Of a stretch of 64,000 bases of DNA, positions 34,912 through 43,668 are shown piece by piece. Under the pieces are notes generated by a model. It searched no databases. It saw only the letters and a list, made by a program, of their open reading frames with translations, and had not been told where the DNA came from. The translations under genes and the position numbers were made by a program. Origin of the DNA: Hymenobacter sediminicola (GTDB taxonomy: Bacteria > Bacteroidota > Bacteroidia > Cytophagales > Hymenobacteraceae); contig NZ_CP060202.1 in assembly GCF_014250515.1 (NCBI RefSeq), forward strand, positions 1,857,001-1,921,000, read 5' to 3'. Positions within the stretch are counted from its first letter, which is position 1; every line of letters starts with the position of its first letter.

Positions 34912-37389
34912 ATGCGAAACTTCTTCTTTGTACCACTGAGCTTATTTTTTGCTGCTACGGCTGCGGCTCAACAGCCAACTCCCTCACAGCCAGGTGCCAC
35001 AGCCTACCGCGCCACTACCCGGAAAGTCAACGCTCTGGTGCATACCAAGCTGGATCTGCGCTTCGACTATGCCAAGCGGTATGCCTACGGCCAGGAATGG
35101 CTGACAATTAAGCCAGTAGCCTACGCCACCGACTCGTTGCGGCTGGATGCCCAGGGCATGGACATTACATCGGTAGGCTTAGTGGTAGGCCAGCAGACGA
35201 AGCCCCTGAAATTCAGCTACAACCAACAGCAGCTATTGGTGCGGTTGGGCCGTCAGGTGCCAGCGGGGGAGGCCTACACGGTCTACATTGAATACACCGC
35301 CAAGCCGGAGGAACTACAGGTGCTGGGCAGCAAAATTATTTCCGATGGCAAAGGATTACACTTTATCAACCCTGATAGTGCCGTGCCCGGCAAACCCGTG
35401 CAGATCTGGACGCAGGGCGAGACCCAGGCCAACTCGGCTTGGTTCCCGACCATTGATAGTCCCAATCAGAAAACCACCTCGGAAATCAGCCTGACGGTGC
35501 CCAGCAAATACGTGACGCTCAGCAACGGAGCCCTTGTGAGCCAGACACCGGCCGGCCCCAGCCTGCGGCGCGACACCTGGAAGATGGACCAGCCCCACGC
35601 GCCGTACCTATTTATGCTGGCCATCGGCGACTTCCGGATTACGAAGGATACGTGGCGCGGCAAGGAGGTCAGCTACTACATGGAGCCCCACTACACGAAT
35701 CAGGCTCGCGCCGTTTTCGGGAAGACGCCGCGCATGCTGGAGTTTTTCTCGCAACGCCTTGGCGTGGCGTATCCGTGGAATAAATACGCGCAGGTGGTCG
35801 TGCGGGAATACCCGGCCGGGGCCATGGAAAACACCACGGCTTCCTTGTTTGGGGAGCAGGCCCAGGGCACTGCCCGCGAGCTGCTGGATTGGGAGTATGC
35901 CGGGGTGGAGCGCGAAATTGCCCATGAGTTGTTCCACCATTGGTTCGGGGACTACGTGACGGCCGAAAGCTGGAGCAACCTGACCGTGAACGAGTCGTTT
36001 GCCAATTTCAGCGAGGTGCTGTGGGCCGAGCACGAATATGGCCCCGATGCCGGCGCCGCGCAGGCCGACCGTAGCCTCCGCAACTACCTCCGCGACCCAT
36101 CCAACCACCTCAAACCGCTGGCGCGCTACCAGTACACCGACAAAGAGGAACTGTTTGATGGGGTGAGCTACCAGAAAGGCGGCAGCATCCTGAACATGCT
36201 GCGCAGCTACCTTGGCGAGGAGGTTTTTTTCCAGGGTCTGAAAGAATACCTCACGCAGCAGGCTTTCGGGACGGGCGAGCCGCATCAACTGCGGCTGGCC
36301 CTGGAAAACGCTTCCGGCCAGGATCTGAACTGGTTTTTCAATCAATGGTACTACCGCGCCGGCCACCCCGTCGTCACGATTGACTACCAGTGGGATGCAG
36401 CCAACAAGAGGCAGGCTGTGATGGTGAAGCAAACTCAGCCGGGCGAGCCATTCGTGCTGCCGCTTGCGGTAGATATCTACCGCAACGGCCGCGCCCAGCG
36501 CTACCAAGCCACGGTGCGCCATGCCGTCGATACGCTTTACTTCCCGGCCGCTGCCCGGCCCGAGCTGGTGAATGTAGACGCCCAAAAGGTGCTGGTGTGG
36601 CAGAAGAAAGACAACAAGCCGATGGCCGAATACGCCTACCAATATCGGCATGCCCCCCAGTATCTCGACCGGCGCGAAGCTCTTGCCGCCGCCCAAGCCC
36701 AGCTCATCGACCCGCTGGCCCAGAAAACTTTGGTGGCAGGCCTGGCGGACAAGTCGCCGGCGCTACGCAGTATGGCGGTAGAGCTGCTCAACCTCAAAAA
36801 CGATACGCTACGCAAAGCCGCAACGCCCGTGCTGGCCCGCCTCGCCGCCTCCGATTCGTCGGTGGTAGTGCGGGCGGCGGCCCTTACGGCGCTGGGCAAG
36901 CTCAAAAACAAGCGGTATACCAAGCTGTTCGGCAAAGCCCTGGAAAGCCAGTCGTATCAGGTGCAGGGTGCGGCGCTGCAGGCATTGTTGCCGCTGAATC
37001 CGAAGCTGGCTTTGGCCCGTGCCACGGCGTTTGAAGCGGATAACAAAGGCGCCCTCACGGTAGCCCTGGTTACGGTGTATGGTCAGGTCGGCGACCTGTC
37101 GCACTGGCCTTTGGTGCTTGCCAAGTTTGATGCTGCTGACCCCAATGGCCGCTTCAATATGCTCGCCGGTATGGCCGACCTTATGGGCCGATTGGACGAC
37201 GTAACTGCCCTGACCCAGGGTGTCACGCGCGTGAAGACCATGGCCGTGCAATACAAGGCGTTTGGGGTAGCAAAACCGCTGATTGGGCTGCTGCAGGAGT
37301 TGCAACAGCGTCAGGCCACTCGCGCCAACTCGGCCCAGGTTGCCACGCTAGTAGCGCAGGCCGTAGCGGAAATTGAGGCCGCCAAATAG
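34912..37389 (+). CDS. M1 family aminopeptidase with C-terminal HEAT-like repeats
   Basis: 825 residues from the ATG at 34912 (MRNFFFVPLSLFF), which gives a proper signal peptide; the longer frame from 34834 does not. Catalytic motifs of gluzincin aminopeptidases: GAMEN at residues 303-307, HELFHHW (H338, E339, H342) and the third zinc ligand Glu361 in TVNESF. After about residue 600 the chain becomes HEAT-repeat-like (pairs of helices, ALRSMAVELLNLKND). It removes N-terminal residues from peptides in the periplasm. Confidence 0.93.
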   Translation: MRNFFFVPLSLFFAATAAAQQPTPSQPGATAYRATTRKVNALVHTKLDLRFDYAKRYAYGQEWLTIKPVAYATDSLRLDAQGMDITSVGLVVGQQTKPLKFSYNQQQLLVRLGRQVPAGEAYTVYIEYTAKPEELQVLGSKIISDGKGLHFINPDSAVPGKPVQIWTQGETQANSAWFPTIDSPNQKTTSEISLTVPSKYVTLSNGALVSQTPAGPSLRRDTWKMDQPHAPYLFMLAIGDFRITKDTWRGKEVSYYMEPHYTNQARAVFGKTPRMLEFFSQRLGVAYPWNKYAQVVVREYPAGAMENTTASLFGEQAQGTARELLDWEYAGVEREIAHELFHHWFGDYVTAESWSNLTVNESFANFSEVLWAEHEYGPDAGAAQADRSLRNYLRDPSNHLKPLARYQYTDKEELFDGVSYQKGGSILNMLRSYLGEEVFFQGLKEYLTQQAFGTGEPHQLRLALENASGQDLNWFFNQWYYRAGHPVVTIDYQWDAANKRQAVMVKQTQPGEPFVLPLAVDIYRNGRAQRYQATVRHAVDTLYFPAAARPELVNVDAQKVLVWQKKDNKPMAEYAYQYRHAPQYLDRREALAAAQAQLIDPLAQKTLVAGLADKSPALRSMAVELLNLKNDTLRKAATPVLARLAASDSSVVVRAAALTALGKLKNKRYTKLFGKALESQSYQVQGAALQALLPLNPKLALARATAFEADNKGALTVALVTVYGQVGDLSHWPLVLAKFDAADPNGRFNMLAGMADLMGRLDDVTALTQGVTRVKTMAVQYKAFGVAKPLIGLLQELQQRQATRANSAQVATLVAQAVAEIEAAK

Positions 37390-37631
37390 AGAGCTGTGAG
37401 TGACAGCGCGTTGCAAGGAAGCCGTGGCAAGTGGCAAACGGTTTCGCCAGCACTGGCTACCTGCTCCGTAGCAACCCTGCCTCCCAAAACAGAGTAGGGC
37501 AGAACTTCATGTGGCAAGACCGGCCTGCACGAGGAATAGGCTGGTCATCGGCGGCACACCAGGTGCCGTCTCCCGGCGGAATACCGCAGACGCGGCAAAC
37601 CGTATATTGAGGGGCCACGAGCTACCAACTT

Positions 37632-40271
37632 ATGACGCAGGAACAAGTACGCTTACAGGAAAGCAACGCGCAATCAGCTCACTGGAAGAAATTCGGGCCG
37701 TACCTCACCGAGCGGCAGTGGGGCACGGTGCGCGAAGACTACAGCCCCGACGGCAACGCCTGGGACTATATCACCCACGATATGGCCCGCAGCAAGGCCT
37801 ACCGCTGGGGCGAGGAAGGCATCGGCGGTATCAGCGACGATAAGCAACAGCTGTGCTTTGCCGTGGCCCTCTGGAACGGGCAAGACGAAATGCTGAAGGA
37901 GCGCCTGTTCGGCCTCACTAACGGCCAAGGCAACCACGGCGAAGACGTGAAGGAGCAGTACTACTACCTCGACAGTACGCCCACGCACTCCTACATGCGC
38001 ATGCTCTACAAGTATCCGCAGGCGAAGTTTCCGTATCAGAAGCTCGTGCGCGAAAATGCCCGCCGTACTCGTCAGGATGCTGAATATGAATTGCTGGATA
38101 CCGGCATTTTCAACAAGAGCCGCTACTTCGATGTGTACGTGGAGTACGCCAAAGCCGGCCCCGACGATATTCTGATTAAGCTGACGGTACACAACCGGGG
38201 CGCGCAAAAGGCCCGCGTGCAGCTGCTGCCTCAGCTCTGGTTTCGCAACACTTGGAGCTGGGACCAGCACACTCCCCGTCCCATACTGCGCCAGTCGCAG
38301 CCCGCGGCGGTGCATGCCGAGCATCCGGAGCTGGGCCACTACCACCTGTATTGTGAAGAGGACGGAGATGAAGCGCCCCAGCTGCTTTTCTGCGAAAACG
38401 AGACCAACGGCGCCCGACTCTACGGGCTGCCGGCCAAAGGGCTCTACTTCAAGGATGGCATAAACAACTTCATCGTTGAGGGCCAGGAGGACGCCATCAA
38501 CCAGGAACAGACCGGCACCAAAGTAGCGGCGCGCTACCAGATGAGCCTGCCGGCCGGGCAGGCGCGTACCGTGCGGCTGCGCCTGAGCCAGATGTGGCAG
38601 GATGCTCCTTTTGCTGGTTTCGACGAGCTGTTTTTTGCCCGCCAGCAGGAGGCCGATGAGTTCTACGACTGCCTCCAGCAAACCCTGCCCGCCAGCCCCG
38701 ATGTACGCAATGTGCAGCGCCAGGCGTTTGCGGGCATGCTGTGGAGCAAGCAATTCTACTACTACGACGTGGCGAAGTGGCTCGATGGAGACCCTGCCAT
38801 GAGCAAGGCCCCGGCCAGCCGCCGCCAAGGGCGCAATAGCACCTGGCGCCACCTCTACAACGCCGACATCATCTCGATGCCGGACAAGTGGGAGTATCCG
38901 TGGTATGCCGCCTGGGACCTGGCTTTCCACTGCATACCGCTGGCCATGGTCGACTCGGAGTTTGCCAAACAGCAGTTGCGCCTGTTCACCAAAGACTGGT
39001 ACATGCACCCGAACGGCCAGCTGCCTGCCTACGAGTGGAACCTGAGCGACGTAAACCCGCCGGTACATGCCTGGGCTACGTGGCGCGTGTACCAGATGGA
39101 CAAGAAGCTGCACGAGGGCCGCGGCGACCTTACGTTTTTGGAAGCCATGTTCCATAAGCTGGCCCTGAACTTTGCGTGGTGGGTCAACCGCAAGGATAAA
39201 AGTGAGCGGAATATCTTCGAGGGCGGTTTTCTGGGGCTCGACAACATCGGAGTGTTCGACCGGAGTGCGCCGCTGCCTACCGGCGGCTTCATCGAGCAGA
39301 GCGACGGCACGAGCTGGATGGCCATGTTTGCCCTAAACATGATGCGTATGGCCCTGGAGCTGGCCAAGCATAACCGGGTGTACCAGGAAATGGCCGGCAA
39401 GTTCTTTGAGCATTTCCTCTACATCGCCGATGCCATGACCCGCGGCGGCGACGGGGCCTTCAACCTCTGGGACGAAGAGGATGGTTTTTATTATGATGTG
39501 CTGCACACCCCCGACGGGGTGCGAACCAAGCTCAAAGTAAGGTCTATTGTAGGCCTGATTCCGCTGTTTGCAGTGGAGGTGGTAGAGCAAGATATCCTGG
39601 ACTCCCTCCCCGAATTTACGGCCCGAGCGACCTGGCTGCTGCAAAACCGGCCGTATCTGGCCCAGCTGGTGAGCCGTTGGGAAGAGCCTGGCAAAGGGGC
39701 GCGCCACCTGCTGGGGCTGTTGCGCCGCCCACGCCTCAAAAAGCTGCTGCACCGCATGCTCGACGAAACAGAATTTTTGTCGGATTACGGGATTCGGGCC
39801 ATGTCGCGCTACCACCTGGAGCACCCGTACATCTTCCATACCGAGGAGGCGGACTTCACGGTGCAGTATGTGCCAGGCGAGGCCGAAAGCAGCATGTTTG
39901 GAGGCAACAGCAACTGGCGCGGCCCCATCTGGCTACCTATTAATTACCTCATTATCGAGTCGTTGCAGCGCTACCACTTCTACTACGGCGACAACTTCAA
40001 GATTGAGTATCCTACTGGCTCTGGGGTATTGCTCAATTTGCAGCAAGTGGCAGCAGCTCTGGCGGGCCGCCTCACCAGTTTGGTGCTTAAAGATGCTGAT
40101 GGTCGCCGGCCGGCTTTCGGCGCAAACGAGCTGCTGCAGACGGACCCGAACTTCCAGGACAATCTGCTCTTCCACGAGTACTTCCACGGCGACACCGGTA
40201 CCGGCCTTGGAGCCAGCCACCAAACCGGCTGGACTGGCCTGCTGGTGCGGTTGCTGCAGCTGCGGGGGTAG
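37632..40271 (+). CDS. GH63-like (MGH1-type) glucosidase
   Basis: 879 residues, no signal peptide. Opens [19 protein letters not shown], which is typical of the bacterial GH63/mannosylglycerate-type enzymes. An (alpha/alpha)6 barrel follows with [19 protein letters not shown] (the Trp/Asp-rich substrate segment), [18 protein letters not shown] and [17 protein letters not shown] acid motifs near the C-terminus. It would cut alpha-glucosidic bonds of intracellular glucans or glucosylated compatible solutes. Monocistronic; converges on the ankyrin gene. Confidence 0.88.
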   Translation: MTQEQVRLQESNAQSAHWKKFGPYLTERQWGTVREDYSPDGNAWDYITHDMARSKAYRWGEEGIGGISDDKQQLCFAVALWNGQDEMLKERLFGLTNGQGNHGEDVKEQYYYLDSTPTHSYMRMLYKYPQAKFPYQKLVRENARRTRQDAEYELLDTGIFNKSRYFDVYVEYAKAGPDDILIKLTVHNRGAQKARVQLLPQLWFRNTWSWDQHTPRPILRQSQPAAVHAEHPELGHYHLYCEEDGDEAPQLLFCENETNGARLYGLPAKGLYFKDGINNFIVEGQEDAINQEQTGTKVAARYQMSLPAGQARTVRLRLSQMWQDAPFAGFDELFFARQQEADEFYDCLQQTLPASPDVRNVQRQAFAGMLWSKQFYYYDVAKWLDGDPAMSKAPASRRQGRNSTWRHLYNADIISMPDKWEYPWYAAWDLAFHCIPLAMVDSEFAKQQLRLFTKDWYMHPNGQLPAYEWNLSDVNPPVHAWATWRVYQMDKKLHEGRGDLTFLEAMFHKLALNFAWWVNRKDKSERNIFEGGFLGLDNIGVFDRSAPLPTGGFIEQSDGTSWMAMFALNMMRMALELAKHNRVYQEMAGKFFEHFLYIADAMTRGGDGAFNLWDEEDGFYYDVLHTPDGVRTKLKVRSIVGLIPLFAVEVVEQDILDSLPEFTARATWLLQNRPYLAQLVSRWEEPGKGARHLLGLLRRPRLKKLLHRMLDETEFLSDYGIRAMSRYHLEHPYIFHTEEADFTVQYVPGEAESSMFGGNSNWRGPIWLPINYLIIESLQRYHFYYGDNFKIEYPTGSGVLLNLQQVAAALAGRLTSLVLKDADGRRPAFGANELLQTDPNFQDNLLFHEYFHGDTGTGLGASHQTGWTGLLVRLLQLRG

Positions 40272-40296
40272 TGGTGGGCTTTCTTGCGGCTGCCTG

Positions 40297-40749
40297 CTAC
40301 CGGGCTTTGTCCTGAATGAGCTTGACGACGGCTTTGTTGCCGCCTTCTTTGGCACTGGACAGCACGTCTTTTCCGTCGGTGTCTTTGGCCTTCGGATCTG
40401 CGCCGTTGGCCAGCAGGAATTCCACCACTTCCAAGCTGCCCTGTAGCGAAGCCGCCATGAGGGCTGTTGCGTTGAAAGAATCGGGCTTATCAACCTGGGC
40501 CCGATGCTTCACCAGAATCTTGACCAACTCTAGCTGTCCGTTGCCGGCGGCCAGAATGAGAAAAGTGGTTGGGAAGCCGGGCATCATTTCTACAGGCGCA
40601 TTGGCGTCGGCTCCACCAGCCAGCAGGCTTTCCAGCACATCCGGCTGGTTCTTCACAACGGCTGCGTACACTTTTTGCGTAGGCGTTTGGGCGTGAGAGG
40701 TAGTGAAGAAACCTAGAAATAAGGCAAAAACGAGAAGAAGTGTTTTCAT
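40297..40749 (-). CDS. Exported ankyrin-repeat protein
   Basis: 150 residues from the ATG at 40749. Signal peptide (KTLLLVFALFLGFFTTSHAQ). About four ankyrin repeats follow, seen in phrases such as VLESLLAGGADANAP, TFLILAAGNGQLELVKILVKH and ALMAASLQGSLEVVEFLLANGADP. Periplasmic scaffold role presumed; partner unknown. The stop faces the GH63-like gene 25 bases away, with no hairpin visible between. Confidence 0.88.
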   Translation of the reverse strand: MKTLLLVFALFLGFFTTSHAQTPTQKVYAAVVKNQPDVLESLLAGGADANAPVEMMPGFPTTFLILAAGNGQLELVKILVKHRAQVDKPDSFNATALMAASLQGSLEVVEFLLANGADPKAKDTDGKDVLSSAKEGGNKAVVKLIQDKAR

Positions 40750-40982
40750 CCCAGGAAATCGAATGAGTGGGTCGAAGGTAGTCCCAAACATACATCGAAA
40801 TGCCCCTACTGTGTACTTCTCTTGGCAGCCATCAGGAAGATTTTACTGAAAGAATGCCTGGCTGGAATGGTGGTGCCGACATTGGCAAAATGATAGAACA
40901 CTGGCTGGCTTATGTCGGCTATGGTGCACAATATAATGATGTTTGCCGGAAATGAATGTCAGCCTGTAATAGGCGGGGCGCA

Positions 40983-42050
40983 TCAGGCCACTGGCGTGGC
41001 TGGTAGCACCTCCGCTTCCTGGCCCATGCGCTGGGCCATCATGCTGGCCAGAATAATCTGGAGGGCATGATACAGCATAAGTGGTAGCAGCAGCAGCCCG
41101 GTGGCGGCCATGCCTGGAAACAGCAAGCTCGCCATGACGCTCCCGTGCACCAACGACTTCTTGGAGCCACAGAACAGCGCCGTAATCCGGTCCTCGCGCG
41201 AGAAGCCCAGCACCCGGCTCAGTCCCCATACTGCCCCAAAAATTGCAAAGTAAAGCGCCACCATACCCAGGCCCAGCAACAGGATGTCTTGCGCCGCGAA
41301 GCTGCGGAAAATGCCTTCGGCAAATGACTCGCAGAACGCCGTGAAAACGATGAGCAGAATCACTATCTGGTCGGAGATGCGGAGGGCACCTTTGTACTGC
41401 TCGGCAATGCGGCCGAAACGGCGGCTGAGCAGCACGCCCGCCACCACCGGCAGAATCACCTGCCATACCAAACTAACGGCCAAGCCCCATAGATGGCCGC
41501 CATCGGCCGAGGTATTTAGAAACAGACTAGTCCAGAGCGGCGTGAGCACAATGCCGAGCAAACTGCTGATGTTGGCATTGAAGATGGCTGCCGGCAGATT
41601 GCCACGCGCAATGCTCACCATTACTACCGAGGTAGAAACGGTACTGGGTAGCGTACACAGAAAGAAAATGCTCTGCCACAGCTGCTCACCCTTCCCTCCT
41701 TCGAATAGCGGCCTAGCTAATAATGCCAGCACCGGAAACGCGACGAACGTAATGAACTGGACCATAACGTGCAGCTTCCAGTTGCGCAGGCCCGCCTGCA
41801 GCTTCTCAAGGCTGAGCCGCAAACCATAGAAAAAGAAGATGAGGGCCACGCCGGCCGTCGTAATCACCTTCCAGGGAATAGGGCTGGCTTTACTGCCTGC
41901 CTCCGGCACCAAATAGGCCAGCCCTACCGCACCCAGCAGCCCCAGCAGAAACCAGTCGAGGAGGCCAGCGCGACGGAGCAGGGCCAGCAGGCGGTTTTCG
42001 GGGGAGGGTAGCGGGGTTGGGGCAAGAGGCTGGGCAGCAGGCGGAGTCAT
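40983..42050 (-). CDS. Bile acid:sodium symporter family transporter
   Basis: 355 residues from the ATG at 42050 (MTPPAAQPLA). About ten hydrophobic helices; the fold of the BASS/SBF_like (PF13593-type) group is suggested by GVALIFFFYGLRLSLEKLQAGLRNW, then LPSTVSTSVVMVSIARGN and LFCGSKKSLVHG. Members carry small organic anions with Na+; the substrate is not evident. The gene lies after the PepSY protein with a strong hairpin in between, so it probably has its own promoter. Confidence 0.88.
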   Translation of the reverse strand: MTPPAAQPLAPTPLPSPENRLLALLRRAGLLDWFLLGLLGAVGLAYLVPEAGSKASPIPWKVITTAGVALIFFFYGLRLSLEKLQAGLRNWKLHVMVQFITFVAFPVLALLARPLFEGGKGEQLWQSIFFLCTLPSTVSTSVVMVSIARGNLPAAIFNANISSLLGIVLTPLWTSLFLNTSADGGHLWGLAVSLVWQVILPVVAGVLLSRRFGRIAEQYKGALRISDQIVILLIVFTAFCESFAEGIFRSFAAQDILLLGLGMVALYFAIFGAVWGLSRVLGFSREDRITALFCGSKKSLVHGSVMASLLFPGMAATGLLLLPLMLYHALQIILASMMAQRMGQEAEVLPATPVA

Positions 42051-42066
42051 AGGCAGCACAAAAGGA

Positions 42067-42095
42067 AAGCGTCAGGCTAAAGTAGCCTGACGCTT
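42067..42095 (-). terminator. Terminator of the siderophore receptor/PepSY unit
   Basis: Perfect 13-bp stem (AAGCGTCAGGCTA and complement) with an AAG loop, 39 bases after the PepSY stop. Confidence 0.82.
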
Positions 42096-42134
42096 GAATG
42101 CAGTACGAATAGCTGCAAAAAGAAGTTGAGCCAA

Positions 42135-43502
42135 CTACGCCGCTGTAGCCAGTTTGCGCTGCTTCTTTTTGGCCTTTTTCAGGCGGTTAAGCCACATAAT
42201 GGTGCCCGTGATGGGGAATGTGACGCCCAGCAGGCAGACGATGAGGCTCACGATTTTGGAAGGCCAGCCGAAAATGGAGCCCGTGTGCACCGGCTTAAAC
42301 ATACCGCGCACGCGCTGGCCCAGGTTGCGCTGCTCGTAGGTCTGCGACTTGAGTACGCTGCCCGAATACTGGTCGAGGTATACCTCATCGGTGGCATTCT
42401 CATACACTGCATTGGGCCGCAGTGTAGCTACCCGAATGCTGCCGGTGGCGTCTTTAGGAAGCTGCAACGCATAGTATACGGCCGCTGGAGCTATTTTCCG
42501 GGCCTGGACCAGCACCGCATCTGCCGATAGGGCCGGAGCTGATGGAGCAGCTACCACCGCGTCATCGGTGGAAGGAGTAGCCTCAGGGGTTGCGGGGAGT
42601 ACTGCTGCGGTGCCGGCGGGCAGTGCCGAAACCGGTGGCTCAGGGCGCTCCATCGGGGAGTTGGTGACGGCGTAGATGCCTTTGTTGAACCACTCAAACG
42701 ACCACGCCAGGCCCGTAAAGGCAAACACAAACAGCAGCAAAGCCGAGTAGAAGCCCAACACAATGTGCAGGTCGTGGTTGAGGCGCTTCCAGCCGCCGCT
42801 CCATTTCACCTGCAGCCGCTGCTTCACCACCTTGCGCGAAGCCGGCCACCACAGCACAATACCTGTTCCGATGATGAACAGGAACATCACCGTGCTAACA
42901 CCCACCACCAGTTTGCCAACTGGGCCGCCCACCATGCCGCGGTGCAGGGCCATCATCGTAAAGAAGAACGTTTCGCGGTAGTTAAGCTCGCCCGTAACGG
43001 CGGCGGTGTAGGGGTTCACAAATACCGTGGGGCCACGGCCGCCTTCTCCGCCACCCCCTTTGCCACCCTTGCCGGCTTCTTTGCCTCCTCGGCCTTCGCC
43101 TTTTTCAGCCTTGCTGTTTTCGCCGCCCCGCTCACCTCCGCGGCCTTCGGAAGCGCGGTCCGCTCCTTCCGGCCGTCCCTCTTTTCGGTCTTCGCCTTTC
43201 TGCTCGCCGCCAGGGCCGCCGGGTGCACCAGCCAGACTGAATTCCACGGTGCGGGCCGGATCGGCATATACTTTCAGGCCGGTAATGGTGGCTTGTGGCT
43301 TGTAGGCGCGGACAGCTTCGGTCAGCTGGGCTAGTGGCAGGCGCGGAGTAGAGGCGGGCGCTACCTGGTAGCGCTCCGGGTGCCAGGCCTGCTCAAGCTC
43401 CTTTTCAAAGACCAACACGCCGCCCGTGAAGCACACCACGGCAATGATGAGCCCCGAAACCAGGCTGAGGTAGAGGTGAATGTTGCGGAAGAAGATTTTC
43501 AT
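42135..43502 (-). CDS. PepSY-associated transmembrane protein
   Basis: 455 residues from the ATG at 43502 (MKIFFRNIHL). Four transmembrane helices: the start (LYLSLVSGLIIAVVCFTGGVLVF), VSTVMFLFIIGTGIVLWW, VLGFYSALLLFVFAFTGLAW and one near the C-terminus. Conserved HLYLSL, HRGMVGG and HDLHIVLG segments supply candidate haem-ligand His residues, as in FecR/PepSY ferric reductases. Between helices 1 and 2 lies a low-complexity Gly/Glu/Lys/Arg-rich insert of about 65 residues (GEQKGEDRKEGRPEG onward). It lies directly downstream of the siderophore receptor; a role in reducing imported ferric iron is inferred. Confidence 0.85.
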   Translation of the reverse strand: MKIFFRNIHLYLSLVSGLIIAVVCFTGGVLVFEKELEQAWHPERYQVAPASTPRLPLAQLTEAVRAYKPQATITGLKVYADPARTVEFSLAGAPGGPGGEQKGEDRKEGRPEGADRASEGRGGERGGENSKAEKGEGRGGKEAGKGGKGGGGEGGRGPTVFVNPYTAAVTGELNYRETFFFTMMALHRGMVGGPVGKLVVGVSTVMFLFIIGTGIVLWWPASRKVVKQRLQVKWSGGWKRLNHDLHIVLGFYSALLLFVFAFTGLAWSFEWFNKGIYAVTNSPMERPEPPVSALPAGTAAVLPATPEATPSTDDAVVAAPSAPALSADAVLVQARKIAPAAVYYALQLPKDATGSIRVATLRPNAVYENATDEVYLDQYSGSVLKSQTYEQRNLGQRVRGMFKPVHTGSIFGWPSKIVSLIVCLLGVTFPITGTIMWLNRLKKAKKKQRKLATAA

Positions 43503-43585
43503 GTGTGGTGGTATAACACAGCCAATGCAGCTGTCGGCTCTCAAAAATAACAGGCAAAACCAGGTGATGCGGTGGAGTAGAGGAA

Positions 43586-43626
43586 AACCCGGGCGGGTCC
43601 AGTTGCAGCTGGTTCCGACCGGGTCT
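43586..43626 (-). terminator. Possible attenuator or weak terminator
   Basis: Imperfect GC-rich hairpin (CCCGG...CCGGG with inner CCAG/CTGG) followed on the minus strand by GGGTTTTCC, between the siderophore receptor stop and the PepSY start. May lower readthrough into PepSY. Confidence 0.4.
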
Positions 43627-43668
43627 TTTTCCACTCAATCACTCACTCTTCCAGCGCAGGGCTGATAC

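Noticed and set aside
35608..36696. 362-codon minus-strand frame opposite the M1 aminopeptidase
   Set aside because: Entirely inside a gene with intact catalytic motifs.
37674..39155. 493-codon minus-strand frame opposite the GH63-like gene
   Set aside because: Shadow frame; the plus-strand protein has clear family motifs.
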